Positions 8,596 through 17,591 of a stretch of DNA of 64,000 bases are shown piece after piece. The DNA is from Ammonifex degensii KC4 (GTDB lineage Bacteria; Bacillota; Desulfotomaculia; Desulfotomaculales; Ammonificaceae). The DNA lies in the NCBI RefSeq assembly GCF_000024605.1, contig NC_013385.1, positions 987,501 through 1,051,500 on the forward strand, given 5' to 3'. The notes below the pieces were generated by a model, which worked only from the letters and a program-made list of their open reading frames with translations, was not told where the DNA came from and made no database searches. The position numbers and the translations under genes are program-made. Each line of letters opens with the position of its first letter. Position 1 is the stretch's first letter.

Positions 8596-9891
8596 TTGCC
8601 GCCCAGAATTCTGGTCCTCTCGGTTGGAGGATCTTGTGCCCCCGTAGTTAATGCCTGTCGGGAGTACAGACCGGATTTCATTTACTTCTTTTGCTCCGGG
8701 GGTCCCAAAGGCAGTACGGTTGCGGTAGATGGAGAAGGAGATCCTTGCGGCGATTCCCGAACCATCAAGTGCCCGAAGTGCAAAACAGAAATACCTCTTG
8801 GCAACCCCAAAGGGGAATCTATCGTGCGGCAGTTACAGTTGCCGCCCGGATCGTACGAAAAAGTAGAAGTTGACGATCCGGATGACCTTGCCTCTTGCTA
8901 CCGCAAGCTGATTGAGCTGGAAAACCGGATAAGAGAACGTTTTGGTCCGGACGCAGAAGTAATTGCCAACTACACCGGTGGCACCAAGACTATGTCGGTA
9001 GCCCTAGCCTTGCTGGCAGCGTTGCGGGAGGGCTGGGACCTGTCCGTTAACATAGGGCCTCGGTTTGATCTGATCAAGGTGCGGGGCGGCGATCACGCCG
9101 TGTTTGCCGATAAGCAGGTGGTAGCTGCTGAGCTCTATCGGTCGCAGGCAGCCGAGTTTTTGCGCTCTTATGCCTACGATACGGCCGACAAAGTTCTGTC
9201 CCAGCTAACGACCAGATACCAGCTCTCTTCGGATTTAAGAGACCGCTTCCTCCGGATTCGCCGCCTGTGCCAAGCATTTTATGCCTGGGATGTTTTCGAC
9301 CACCGGAAGGCGCTCGAGCTCTTGCGCCTTGTAGGTGGGGAGAAGGTTGCTCCTTATATCGAAGCAGCTCTGGGGCTGGCCGGAGAAAAGAAAAAGGTTA
9401 CAGGCTATGAGCCGGTAATGGATCTTTTGCTCAATGCCGAGCGGCGGGCGGAGCAAGGCCGGTACGATGATGCGGTGGCCCGGCTTTACCGGGCCTTAGA
9501 GATGACCGCTCAGGTGCGCCTGCGGCAGGCGTGGAACTTGGATACCGGAAACCTCGCTCTAGATCGGCTGCCTCCGGAGTTACGGGATAAGTACCTTCCC
9601 TGGCAGGACGAAAAGGGGCGCATAAGGCTGGGGTTGGTGAAAAGCTTTGAGCTTTTGGCCGAACTCAACGATCCCGTCGGGCAGCTCTGGCGCCAGCAGG
9701 AGCCTAAGATGCGCAATGCTTTGGAGGCCAGAAATTCTTCTATTCTGGCTCACGGAACCGTCCCGCTAAGTGAGGCGAGCTACAGGCAGTATGGTTCGGT
9801 TATCGAAGGTTTCATCGAAGAAGTTTTTCAACTAACGGGCGTGAGATTGCCTCGCCGTCAGCTCCCACGCGAGGAACTGCTGGATATGTAA
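8596..9891 (+). CDS. CARF-HEPN ribonuclease, TIGR02710/Csm6-like
   Basis: 431-aa protein with a CARF domain (YTGGTKTMS at 126-134) and a C-terminal HEPN RNase motif R379-N-S-S-I-L-A-H386. A CxxC pair (C59, C62), with C51 nearby, forms a likely zinc-ribbon insertion in the CARF domain. Proteins of the TIGR02710 family are cyclic-oligoadenylate-activated RNases of type III systems. TTG 8596 follows GAGGTGGGAG; GTG 8584 is an alternative start overlapping can2. Together with can2 it gives the operon two different signal-activated effectors, one PD-(D/E)XK and one HEPN. Confidence 0.85.
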   Translation: MPPRILVLSVGGSCAPVVNACREYRPDFIYFFCSGGPKGSTVAVDGEGDPCGDSRTIKCPKCKTEIPLGNPKGESIVRQLQLPPGSYEKVEVDDPDDLASCYRKLIELENRIRERFGPDAEVIANYTGGTKTMSVALALLAALREGWDLSVNIGPRFDLIKVRGGDHAVFADKQVVAAELYRSQAAEFLRSYAYDTADKVLSQLTTRYQLSSDLRDRFLRIRRLCQAFYAWDVFDHRKALELLRLVGGEKVAPYIEAALGLAGEKKKVTGYEPVMDLLLNAERRAEQGRYDDAVARLYRALEMTAQVRLRQAWNLDTGNLALDRLPPELRDKYLPWQDEKGRIRLGLVKSFELLAELNDPVGQLWRQQEPKMRNALEARNSSILAHGTVPLSEASYRQYGSVIEGFIEEVFQLTGVRLPRRQLPREELLDM

Positions 9892-9904
9892 GGGGGTAAT
9901 CCTT

Positions 9905-12037
9905 TTGCTGGAATGGAAGGATATTTTTACTGGCCGCACGTACCATTTCACTGGAGAGGGCTTAAAGCGGGTTCGGAAGCACGTGGCCGGTTTGCTGGCC
10001 CAGAGGATTAAAGCTGGCTCCGGCTTGAAAGATGTGGCTGACAAAGCAGCTCGCTTCTGGGCTAAAGAGTATTATGAACTGGTTTTCCCCTTGCGTTTGG
10101 ATGCGCCGGAGGTAGAGAAGATAGACGGAAGCGTTAACTTCCGGAGCAGGAAACAAGACCCCGGTTTTCCTCCCATACTCCCGGCTCCCGGAAGCAGAGT
10201 TACGGAAACCCTTTTGGCCGATGCGGTGGTAATCCGGACGGCTCTCTTAAACCTTCTTCTGCGGCAGCGGAAGGTCGAGAAAGAACTCCTCAACGCGGTT
10301 CGGCTGGCTTCGCTCGTTTCCCCCCTGGCTGAAGAACTGGCGAAGCATCTTCTCTCTTGGCCGAAAGAGGTGGAGCTCCTCCTATCTGCTTTCCAGGGAA
10401 GAGCCCCCTTCCCCCGGGATGTCGACGGCGATCTGGTTCGGGCCGTGAGTGAGGCGGTCTTTTCTCCTCTTGAGGTCCAGAGCCTGCCGGATGAGTTAGG
10501 TGTAACTCTGGTTATAGGCGCGGTCCAGCGGGTTAAACAGTATGTTTTTGCCAGCCCGGGGCTCAACGAAATAAGGGGAGCATCCGCTTTGCTTGACGAG
10601 ATTACCGAAAGTCTGGAAAGGGATGTGGAGAGCGAGCTGGGTGTTGAGGTGCTTTTGCGTGCGGCGGGATCACGCTTAGAATTCTTGGTTCCCGACGAAG
10701 AAGAGGGCGAATACTGGCGGAAAAAAATCAAGCAGAGGTTCTTTGAGAGAACAGGAAGTAGCCTGGTGGCCACTGCCGCCAGCTCGGTGAAAATCAAAAA
10801 GCTCCTTACCGAGTTCCAGGAAGTGCTGCGTAGGGCGAACCGGGAATTAGAAAAAGAAAGAAATCTGGTTTTTCCGGTAGCGGGCGAAGCCCTTCCTTTT
10901 GAGGAGCGCTGTTCTATATGCAAAAAACGGGTGGCTGAGGGATGGTATCAGACACCAGAGAAGCAACTCGAGCCTGCTTGCCGTGTGTGTTACACCAAGC
11001 GGGAAAAAGGTAGAGAGTTAAGGTGTCGCATGGTGGAAAAGCTTGGGGAGGAAGTAGTGGACAGGGAGGTTTTTGTCCGCCTGGAACCGCCCGACTCCTT
11101 AAACGAACTTCCTCCCGAAAATCTGGCCCACAAGTGGGTAGCGGTGGTTTACGGGGACGGCAATAACTTTGGCGGGGTACTCCAGCAGAAGATCGATAAG
11201 CTAGCCTCTGCGTTACAGTGGACGCAGCGCATAAAGCGGGTTACCTGGAAAGCCGCAGCTCAGGCCTTAAGGGAAGCCATGAACAGTGAGGAGGCTTCTC
11301 GGGAGCTAAAACGTCTTCCCTTCCAGATGCTGCTTTTGGGAGGAGAAGATATCAGCCTTTTTGCCTGGGGACCGGTCGGGCTTCACTTTGCCCGTTATTT
11401 CGTGGAGCTTACCGATCGGGAGTTTGCTCCGGCTCAAGATGTCAAGGAACGCATCTCCTTTTCTCTGGGCGTGTTGGTGACCGACGAGAAAGCCCCCGTA
11501 TTCCGTACTCTTAACTTTACCGAAGAAGAGCTTCTCAAGTGGGCCAAGCGCGCGGCGCGCGAGCGAGGATACAAAAGAGGCGGGACAATTGCTTTCTTCC
11601 TGGCTCCTTCCGCCGATCAAATTCCCGGTGATCTGGAGAATTTCCTGCGTAGAGCCTTTTTGAAGCCGGGAAAGGTTATGAACCTCTGCCTTACCTTGCG
11701 TCCTCTGAGCGCAGAGGAACTGGGCTTCTTGATAGACAAGGCAAGGGAGCTCCGTTCTTACTCTGGTTCCCTCTTGCGCCTGGCAACGGCTTTTATCAAG
11801 GGAAGCCCGAAGGTAGCCACGCTCTTGTATCTTTACCAGAAAGGGCGCAAGAAAGAGAAGGAACTTTTTGATGAGCTCGAAAAAATAGAGAAAGTCCCGC
11901 CGACGCTTTGCGAGCTTATGTTCCCTACCTTCTTTAGCTCTGAGCGAAAGGTCTTTGGTACTGATGCGCAAAAGGAGGGTTCCTACCATTTTTCTGCGCT
12001 TGTTGATCTGGCGGAGTTGCTTAAGATCCTCGGTTAA
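9905..12037 (+). CDS. cas10: Cas10 large subunit, type III-D, HD-less, GGED palm
   Basis: 710-aa signature subunit of type III effector complexes. Palm 1 carries YVFASPGLNEIRGASAL (about 213-229), then a zinc finger (CSIC...CRVC, about 336-361). Palm 2 has VVYGDGNNFG (about 414) and the cyclase motif GGED at 479-482, where most Cas10 proteins have GGDD. The acidic pair is kept, so cyclic oligoadenylate synthesis is likely, as the two CARF neighbours imply. No HD nuclease motif is seen in the N-terminal 200 residues, so it should not cut DNA itself. TTG start behind AAGGGGG. Confidence 0.92.
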   Translation: MLEWKDIFTGRTYHFTGEGLKRVRKHVAGLLAQRIKAGSGLKDVADKAARFWAKEYYELVFPLRLDAPEVEKIDGSVNFRSRKQDPGFPPILPAPGSRVTETLLADAVVIRTALLNLLLRQRKVEKELLNAVRLASLVSPLAEELAKHLLSWPKEVELLLSAFQGRAPFPRDVDGDLVRAVSEAVFSPLEVQSLPDELGVTLVIGAVQRVKQYVFASPGLNEIRGASALLDEITESLERDVESELGVEVLLRAAGSRLEFLVPDEEEGEYWRKKIKQRFFERTGSSLVATAASSVKIKKLLTEFQEVLRRANRELEKERNLVFPVAGEALPFEERCSICKKRVAEGWYQTPEKQLEPACRVCYTKREKGRELRCRMVEKLGEEVVDREVFVRLEPPDSLNELPPENLAHKWVAVVYGDGNNFGGVLQQKIDKLASALQWTQRIKRVTWKAAAQALREAMNSEEASRELKRLPFQMLLLGGEDISLFAWGPVGLHFARYFVELTDREFAPAQDVKERISFSLGVLVTDEKAPVFRTLNFTEEELLKWAKRAARERGYKRGGTIAFFLAPSADQIPGDLENFLRRAFLKPGKVMNLCLTLRPLSAEELGFLIDKARELRSYSGSLLRLATAFIKGSPKVATLLYLYQKGRKKEKELFDELEKIEKVPPTLCELMFPTFFSSERKVFGTDAQKEGSYHFSALVDLAELLKILG

Positions 12038-12051
12038 AGGGGAGAGGTGCA

Positions 12052-12765
12052 TTGGGAAAGCTTTGGCTTCTGAAGCTGGAAATAGAATTTGAGGGCATGC
12101 TTCACATAGGCGGCACCGGTTCCCCGCAGCTTCTGGTAGACCGAACGGTGGTGCTAGATAAGGAAGGTTGGCCTTATCTTCCTGCTTCCACCGTGCGGGG
12201 GAGACTGCGGGCGTGCCTGGAAAGGCTCCTTAAAACTTTAAATCAGCCGGTTTGTTCTCCTCCTTATCCGGAGTTCATGTGCCCCCAGGGTTACCCGGAG
12301 GAGAATTACTGCCCGGCTTGCCGGCTCTTCGGCAGTCCCTGGCGCCAAGGAGCTTTGTATTTCAGGGATTTTGTGCTGGATCCAAAGCCTGGTGAGGCCG
12401 AGATTGCAGAACTTCGTTTAATCAGGACAGGTATAGGGATCGATCGCCGCCGGAACACGGTGGAAGAGGAGAGGCTCTTTTTCACGGAGGTAGTTTCTCC
12501 TTCTGCCGGGGAAAAGGAACTGCGTTTTGTCGGCGAGGTCGAGCTCAGGGAGGATGCCCCGGAACTCCTTGGCTGGCTCCTGGCTTCTTTGCGCCTTGTT
12601 ACCCACGTAGGCGGGCAGAAGAGCCGGGGTCTGGGGAGGGCGAGGATCGAGGTCAGCGAGATAAAGAGCTGGGATCCCGAAAGGGGCTGGGTCGCCGTAT
12701 CGGATGTGAAGCGGTTTGCTGAGGAGGTAATTGAGCATGCGCTGTCGGGTGCGGCTTTGCTTTGA
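12052..12765 (+). CDS. Cas7-like RAMP (Csm3-type) of the type III-D complex
   Basis: 237-aa RAMP backbone subunit. YLPASTVRGRLR near residue 43 is the conserved N-terminal RAMP motif. D30 (in LVDRTV) aligns by eye with the target-RNA-cleaving aspartate of Csm3. CPACRLFG (from C87) is the Cys-rich thumb/zinc site and GGQKSRGLGR the glycine-rich loop. TTG start behind GGGGAGAGG. The reading frame overlaps csx10 by 29 nt. The operon has four such Cas7 paralogues, as in III-D complexes with separate Cas7 subunits. Confidence 0.87.
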   Translation: MGKLWLLKLEIEFEGMLHIGGTGSPQLLVDRTVVLDKEGWPYLPASTVRGRLRACLERLLKTLNQPVCSPPYPEFMCPQGYPEENYCPACRLFGSPWRQGALYFRDFVLDPKPGEAEIAELRLIRTGIGIDRRRNTVEEERLFFTEVVSPSAGEKELRFVGEVELREDAPELLGWLLASLRLVTHVGGQKSRGLGRARIEVSEIKSWDPERGWVAVSDVKRFAEEVIEHALSGAALL

Positions 12766-13963
12766 AGGTTCCTGGCTTATTAGCAGGGGGGTGGCAGTAC
12801 AAAACGTAGTGCGGGGGCGCGATTACGTGCCCGGCAGTGCCTGGCGCGGCGCTCTGGCCGAGATGCTTCTCAGCGCCGGAAGGAGCGAAGCCGAACTGGC
12901 AGCGATTTTCAGCTCCGACGCGAGATTTGGCTTTCTTTATCCCGTACCGGCGGAGGAGGGGTGGGAGGGCTTCCCTCTTCCCTTGAGCGCCCGCAAATGT
13001 AAAGTCCAAGGGGGACTAGGTGACGGGAAGCACGGAGCCAGCGACTGGCTACTCCCCAACTTGCGCCGCTACCTGGACCTTAGGAGTGAAGCGCCCTTTG
13101 AATGTTCTGTATGCCGCGAGCGCTTAGAGCGCTACCGAGGGCTGGCCGCCCGCTCGCTTCGCGGGGAAGGGTACCGGGAGATAAAGATCGAGCGCTGTTG
13201 GCTTATGCGGGTGGGGTTGGACCGTCGTACGGAAACGGCAGCGGAAGGCATTCTTTACGCTCTGGATGCGGCCACGTGGCCCCACTTTTCTGGATGGTGG
13301 CAAGGAGCAGAGGAGGAGTTTTTGAAGCTTAGAGAAGCTCTTGCCGCCTGCCGTCCGCTTGTCGATGGGGGTTGGCCGGTATACCTGGGTACGGCAAAGG
13401 CCAGGGGGTTGGGAAAGGCTCTGTTAAGGCTGGACGAAGGAGAGAGTCCTTCCTTGCCTCCTCTGGAAGCGAGGCTGAATGACTTTCAGCGGCAACTCGG
13501 ACTCGGCAACGATCATCCCTATCTTTACTTCTCCCTCACCCTCCGCTCCCCCCTTTTGCTTCCGGGAGATGGAGGAAAACCTTGGGGGTGGGACGATGCC
13601 GGAGTGCTGACCAGGTATATAAGCACCGTGCCCTCAGGGCTTGAATATCTTCAAGAAGTTTCGGCGGTTGAATGGGAGACCTGGGAAGGCTGGTCGCAAG
13701 CTTGGGGCTTGCCTAAGCCGGTGGTGACGGCGGCGGTGCCGGGAAGCGTGCTGGTATACCAAGCGCCGCTGGCAGCAAAAGACGAGGTTCTGGCCTTTCT
13801 TCAGGAGATCGAGGAAAGGGGCTTGGGAGAGAAAACTGCTGAGGGTTGGGGAGAAGCGGTGGTGTGCGATCCTTTTCATCTCCATTTCGATGCAGACAAA
13901 ATTTCGGTGCGGACAGAGGAGGGGAAGGATGAGCTTCACGTATCGGCAGCTGGAGGAAATTAA
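12737..13963 (+). CDS. csx10: Csx10 (Cas5-like RAMP, type III-D marker)
   Basis: 408-aa protein with YVPGSAWRGALAEML near residue 33, a CxxC pair (CSVCRERL near 123), a GTAKARGLGKALLRL loop and a C-terminal GEKTAEGWGEAVV motif. This combination and the length fit Csx10, the Cas5-group subunit that defines subtype III-D and caps the crRNA 5' handle. ATG 12737 has AGGAGGT 8 nt upstream; an in-frame TTG six bases earlier is too close to that site. Overlaps both neighbours. Confidence 0.85.
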   Translation: MRCRVRLCFEGSWLISRGVAVQNVVRGRDYVPGSAWRGALAEMLLSAGRSEAELAAIFSSDARFGFLYPVPAEEGWEGFPLPLSARKCKVQGGLGDGKHGASDWLLPNLRRYLDLRSEAPFECSVCRERLERYRGLAARSLRGEGYREIKIERCWLMRVGLDRRTETAAEGILYALDAATWPHFSGWWQGAEEEFLKLREALAACRPLVDGGWPVYLGTAKARGLGKALLRLDEGESPSLPPLEARLNDFQRQLGLGNDHPYLYFSLTLRSPLLLPGDGGKPWGWDDAGVLTRYISTVPSGLEYLQEVSAVEWETWEGWSQAWGLPKPVVTAAVPGSVLVYQAPLAAKDEVLAFLQEIEERGLGEKTAEGWGEAVVCDPFHLHFDADKISVRTEEGKDELHVSAAGGN

Positions 13964-14315
13964 TGAAGAGCTGGTGGTCAAGGCGGAAGAGATTGTAAAG
14001 AAGATAAAAGGTCGGGTAGGGAAATCAGATGACACGGGGAGATCGCAGCTTTCGCGGGCCATCGAAGTGGCACGCAGCGCTAAATCTTTCAAAGTTTTTA
14101 ACAACTGGATGGCTTATCAGGCAAGCCGGCCGCAATCCAGCAAATTTTGGAAAGAGCTCGGACTTATCGATCACATCCGCGGAGTCATGCAGTCTCTGGA
14201 GAAGGATGAGCGGCTACCCGACAAGGCGGCAAAAGTAGAAGCATTGGTGCGCTTTTTAGGCTTTTTCCGGCGGGCCTTTATCGGGCGCGACTACTTAGGA
14301 GGGGATTGCAGTTGA
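13929..14315 (+). CDS. Csm2/Cas11-like small subunit
   Basis: 128-aa, mostly helical, charged protein placed between Csx10 and a Cas7 gene, where III-D operons carry the Csm2-like small subunit. ATG 13929 has GAGGGGAAGG upstream and lies inside the end of csx10. Helices around KVFNNWMAYQASR and KVEALVRFLGFFRRAF resemble the small-subunit bundle that lines the target RNA in the effector filament. Assignment is by position, size and helical character; sequence similarity in this family is weak. Confidence 0.7.
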   Translation: MSFTYRQLEEINEELVVKAEEIVKKIKGRVGKSDDTGRSQLSRAIEVARSAKSFKVFNNWMAYQASRPQSSKFWKELGLIDHIRGVMQSLEKDERLPDKAAKVEALVRFLGFFRRAFIGRDYLGGDCS

Positions 14316-15136
14316 ATTTAGAGGTCAGGCCTCCACTTTGGGATACCTTCACCAACAGGCTGATAATTCAAGGTAAATTGGTCTGCCAGACGGCCCTGCG
14401 CATAGGAGCGGGGAGCGACCCCCTCCTTCCCACGGCCAGTGACTTGCCCATACTACTTTTAAACGGCCAACCTTACATCCCCGGTTCCTCCCTGCGGGGG
14501 GTGCTCCGAAGCCACCTGGAGCGCCTGGTCCGGACCCTCGAGCCCAGCCCAGGGGGAGGGAAAGGAGCCTGCAACCCGGTGGACAAGAATGAGTGGTGCA
14601 TCAAGACCGAGGATATGAGAGAACTGCGCCAGAGCAAGAAGGATCTGGCTTTTAGGGTTTGGGATAAATCCTGCCGCATCTGCCGCCTTTTCGGCAGTCC
14701 TTGGCTGGCTTCCCGGGTGCGGGTAAGCGATCTCTTTTGCCTAGATGAAAATGTCAAGCCCCTGATAAGAGACGGGGTAGCCATAGACCGGGAAAAGGAA
14801 GCAGTGCGCAACAAGTTCGATTTCGAGGTCGTGCCTCCCGGTACCAGGTTCCGCCTGGAGCTGTTGGCCGAAAACCTTTCACCGGACGAGCTGGGACTCG
14901 TGTGGCTAGGTATCCGGGAGCTTCAGGAGGGCCGTATCCAGGTGGGGGGCTTTAAGGGGCGGGGTTTAGGTTTCGTGCGCCTGGAGAAGGTGCAGGTGCA
15001 CATGGTGGACGGAACCGATAGGGAGGCTTTGAAGAACTACATCACCCGAGGAGAAATGAGGCTCGTTGCTCCGGAGGAGCTTGAGCGGTGGCTTGAGAGC
15101 TTTTGGAACTCCTGCGGAGGTGGGAAGGGTGCATAG
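14306..15136 (+). CDS. Cas7-like RAMP of the type III-D complex (second copy)
   Basis: 276-aa RAMP with YIPGSSLRGVLRSHLERL near residue 57, CRICRLFGSPW (thumb Cys site) and GGFKGRGLGFVRLE. D46 (in TASDLPI) falls where Csm3-type enzymes keep the RNA-cleaving aspartate. Starts at TTG 14306 behind TAGGAGGGG, overlapping the small-subunit gene by 10 nt and the next Cas7 gene by 8 nt. It is closest to the next paralogue, with which it shares CRICRLFG/CYICRLFG and PGSS-RGVLRSH, so the two probably arose by tandem duplication. Confidence 0.87.
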   Translation: MQLNLEVRPPLWDTFTNRLIIQGKLVCQTALRIGAGSDPLLPTASDLPILLLNGQPYIPGSSLRGVLRSHLERLVRTLEPSPGGGKGACNPVDKNEWCIKTEDMRELRQSKKDLAFRVWDKSCRICRLFGSPWLASRVRVSDLFCLDENVKPLIRDGVAIDREKEAVRNKFDFEVVPPGTRFRLELLAENLSPDELGLVWLGIRELQEGRIQVGGFKGRGLGFVRLEKVQVHMVDGTDREALKNYITRGEMRLVAPEELERWLESFWNSCGGGKGA

Positions 15137-16025
15137 CCGCTTCTTCAACGAGGCCGTGTTCGAGCTCCTGCTTTACCCGGACACTCCCCTGCTGGTGAAG
15201 GCGGGAGGAGAAGGGGTGGAAGCACTGGACCCCACCTTACCGGACATGAGCTTTGTGCGTCTGAGGCAGGTTGGCGGCGAGGAAGTACCTTTTATCCCCG
15301 GTTCCTCTTTTCGCGGGGTTCTGCGCAGCCACGCCGAGCGCCTGGTGCGCTCGGTGAAAAAGGAAGAAGCCTGCGACCCTTTGAACCACAAGGAGAGGGA
15401 GAGTTGGAACTTAAAAACCGCCTGCCTGGTCAAGGACAAAGATAAGGGGCCCGAGGCCTACCGGAAAGTCTGCTACATCTGCCGTCTTTTCGGCACCACC
15501 GGTCTGGCCAGCCGGGTGCGGGTGGGCGACTTTTACCCGGAAAAGGAGCCGGTCTGCTCCACCCGCTACGGTGTGGCCATCGACCGGGTGACTGGAGCGG
15601 TGGCCAAGGGACCTTTTGAGATGGAAGTGGTCACCGACGGGAGTTTCCGGGGCACCATAACCCTGCGCAACTTCACTCTGGGCCAGTTCGGCCTTCTCTC
15701 GGCAGCCCTTCTGGATATAGGTGAAGGGCTGGTTCCCATAGGATTCGGCAAATCCCGGGGCCTCGGACGCGTCAGACTGGAAGTAAAGAGGCTTGCCATC
15801 TACACCCTTCGCTCCCCTGAAGGAGCTTTGTGGGGGGTGGGGGCTCTTTGTGAGGAAGAGGTCAGGAAGGAATTCAGGCTTCCTCCCGCCGAGAGAGAGC
15901 GGCTGGATCTGGGAGCAAAGGATGCGGCCAAGAAGGGTATCTATCATGTGTTGAGCGCTGCGGGCGAAGAAGCGGTAAGGTGGATGGAAAAAGCTGTCCC
16001 CCGCTGGTTGGAGGAGATAGCTTGA
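15129..16025 (+). CDS. Cas7-like RAMP of the type III-D complex (third copy)
   Basis: 298-aa RAMP starting at GTG 15129 behind GGAGGTGGGAAG; the open frame extends upstream without a ribosome site. Motifs: FIPGSSFRGVLRSHAERL near residue 58, CYICRLFGTTG and GFGKSRGLGRVRLE. D39 (LPDMSF) is the candidate target-RNA-cleaving residue. A C-terminal extension of about 60 residues (PPAERERLDLGAKDAAKKG) is not present in the second copy. The stop overlaps csx19 by 4 nt (TTGA). Confidence 0.87.
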   Translation: MHSRFFNEAVFELLLYPDTPLLVKAGGEGVEALDPTLPDMSFVRLRQVGGEEVPFIPGSSFRGVLRSHAERLVRSVKKEEACDPLNHKERESWNLKTACLVKDKDKGPEAYRKVCYICRLFGTTGLASRVRVGDFYPEKEPVCSTRYGVAIDRVTGAVAKGPFEMEVVTDGSFRGTITLRNFTLGQFGLLSAALLDIGEGLVPIGFGKSRGLGRVRLEVKRLAIYTLRSPEGALWGVGALCEEEVRKEFRLPPAERERLDLGAKDAAKKGIYHVLSAAGEEAVRWMEKAVPRWLEEIA

Positions 16026-16570
16026 AGGGCTGGTTGCTTCAGCTGCGAAAGGAACTGGTCAGCAGAGTTGCAGAAACCGACCTCTGGCCGGCGGGTGAAA
16101 CCTGGTGGTTTGGGTGGAACGAAGGAGAAGTTCGCCTGCCGACTCTTTTGAAGGATTGGAGGGAGGCGCTGGCCGAAAAGTGGGAAGTTTTCAGGATTTT
16201 CAGCCCCAGGGCCGAGCTGCGCCGGGAGCGCCGGGGGAAGCAGGTGGTTTTTTCCCTACTTGTGGAGGAAGAGGCCTATTCCGCCCTTCCTCCGGAGCTG
16301 AAAGGCAAGGGCGATTGGTTTCTGGTCGAGGAAGGATATCACCTCCTAGCGGGGGAACCTAGGGGAGGTCGGTGGGTTAAGACCCAGTATCCGCGGTATC
16401 TGGACTACGGAGTGGCGGGTGATGGTGACGCCTATGTGGTCGCCCGGGTGTACAAATACCGCGACCGGGGAAATCCTTCTTTTTCTTTGGTTCGCTACGC
16501 CGGCCTGGTTTTGGTGCCTAAAAAGGAGCGAAGTCAGGAGAAGTGGCAGCTGAAACCTTATGGAGGCTAA
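16022..16570 (+). CDS. csx19: Csx19-like subunit of the type III-D complex
   Basis: 182-aa protein starting at TTG 16022, coupled to the preceding Cas7 by a TTGA overlap and preceded by TTGGAGGAGATAG. It is rich in Trp and Tyr (ETWWFGWNEGEVRLPT near the N-terminus, KTQYPRYLDYGVAGDGDAYV in the second half). Position next to csx10/cas7 genes and the WFGW-type N-terminus fit Csx19 (TIGR03984), a III-D-specific subunit. The family call is from memory of its features and neighbourhood, not from a search. Confidence 0.6.
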   Translation: MKGWLLQLRKELVSRVAETDLWPAGETWWFGWNEGEVRLPTLLKDWREALAEKWEVFRIFSPRAELRRERRGKQVVFSLLVEEEAYSALPPELKGKGDWFLVEEGYHLLAGEPRGGRWVKTQYPRYLDYGVAGDGDAYVVARVYKYRDRGNPSFSLVRYAGLVLVPKKERSQEKWQLKPYGG

Positions 16571-16582
16571 GGAGGGAGAGAG

Positions 16583-17578
16583 GTGGAGCAGAAGCCTTAT
16601 GATTTCGTTCCCTTTCCCGACCACTGCGTCCGTGCCCTTTGTCCCGGACATCACCGGTTCGTTTCTTATACCGGAACTATGGAATGCGAGCTCTACTTAC
16701 TGCGCCCTTTGCAGGTAGGCTCAGGGTTTTCGGACTTTGTTAAGACCAGGCAAGGAGCAGAAGTATTGGCTGCCTGCCATGCGGGCGTGGAAAGGGAAGA
16801 TAAGCGGCTTTACGTGATACCTGGATCTTCGCTCAAAGGAGTTTTGCGCAACCTGGTAGAGGCCGTCTCCTATTCTTGTCTGAGTGTAATGGACAATAAG
16901 GTGCGGGCTTTTATCCCGGTTAAGCTTAACCGTTGTACCAGAGTGGACGAGCTTTGCCCTGCTTGCCGCATTTTCGGCATGACCGGCCCTAGGGGCGAAA
17001 GTTATCAGGGCAATGTGCAGATTCCCGACGTTATGATGCCGGAAGGGACCAAAGCGGTTCTTGCTCGCATCCCCATCTTGTGGACCCCGGCTCGGGCTAA
17101 AAACGGTTTGCCCCGGAGCTATCTGGGCGGAAAAGGAGAGGCCAGGGGCAGAAAGTTTTACTACCACGGGAAAAAGGCTTCGGGGCCGGATGCGCGGGTG
17201 GTCTTAAAAGAAGGGCAATCGTTCAAAGCTACGCTTCATTTTAATAATCTCGATGCCGCTTTGATGGGCGTGTTGCTCACGGCCATGGGGTTGCATCCGG
17301 TCCACCGGTTTCCGGTGAAAATGGGGGCGGGCAAGCCCGTGGGAATGGGAAGCGTAGAAATCAAGCTTTTATCTGTGACTCTTCGGAAGGCGGAGGCGGG
17401 GCGGCTGGGATCCGGAGTTTACCTTCTTGAGGGGCAGGAGCTGGAGAGATGGGTGGAAGAGTGCTGCCGCGAAGCGGAAAAGCAGGGTCTTCTTTTCTAC
17501 GAGGGGTTGGAGAGAGTGGCTGCCGTTCTTGCGCGGGAGGAGCTGGATCGGCGGGAGATGCCGGGAGGTCCTTATTGA
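16583..17578 (+). CDS. Cas7/Csm5-like RAMP of the type III-D complex (fourth copy)
   Basis: 331-aa RAMP starting at GTG 16583 behind GGAGGGAGAG. YVIPGSSLKGVLRNLVEA lies near residue 77, CPACRIFGMTG near 124, and GAGKPVGMGSVEIK in the C-terminal half. At the position of the Csm3 catalytic aspartate I see a cysteine-histidine stretch (AACHAGVE), so this copy probably does not cleave RNA and may cap the 3' end of the filament as Csm5 does. It carries an insertion with a basic loop (RAKNGLPRSYLGGKGEARG) not found in the other copies. Confidence 0.8.
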   Translation: MEQKPYDFVPFPDHCVRALCPGHHRFVSYTGTMECELYLLRPLQVGSGFSDFVKTRQGAEVLAACHAGVEREDKRLYVIPGSSLKGVLRNLVEAVSYSCLSVMDNKVRAFIPVKLNRCTRVDELCPACRIFGMTGPRGESYQGNVQIPDVMMPEGTKAVLARIPILWTPARAKNGLPRSYLGGKGEARGRKFYYHGKKASGPDARVVLKEGQSFKATLHFNNLDAALMGVLLTAMGLHPVHRFPVKMGAGKPVGMGSVEIKLLSVTLRKAEAGRLGSGVYLLEGQELERWVEECCREAEKQGLLFYEGLERVAAVLAREELDRREMPGGPY

Positions 17579-17591
17579 GGGGGAGGTTAAG

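Noticed and set aside
10072-10923. 283-codon antisense frame inside cas10
   Set aside because: Ser/Arg-rich shadow typical of GC-rich coding DNA.
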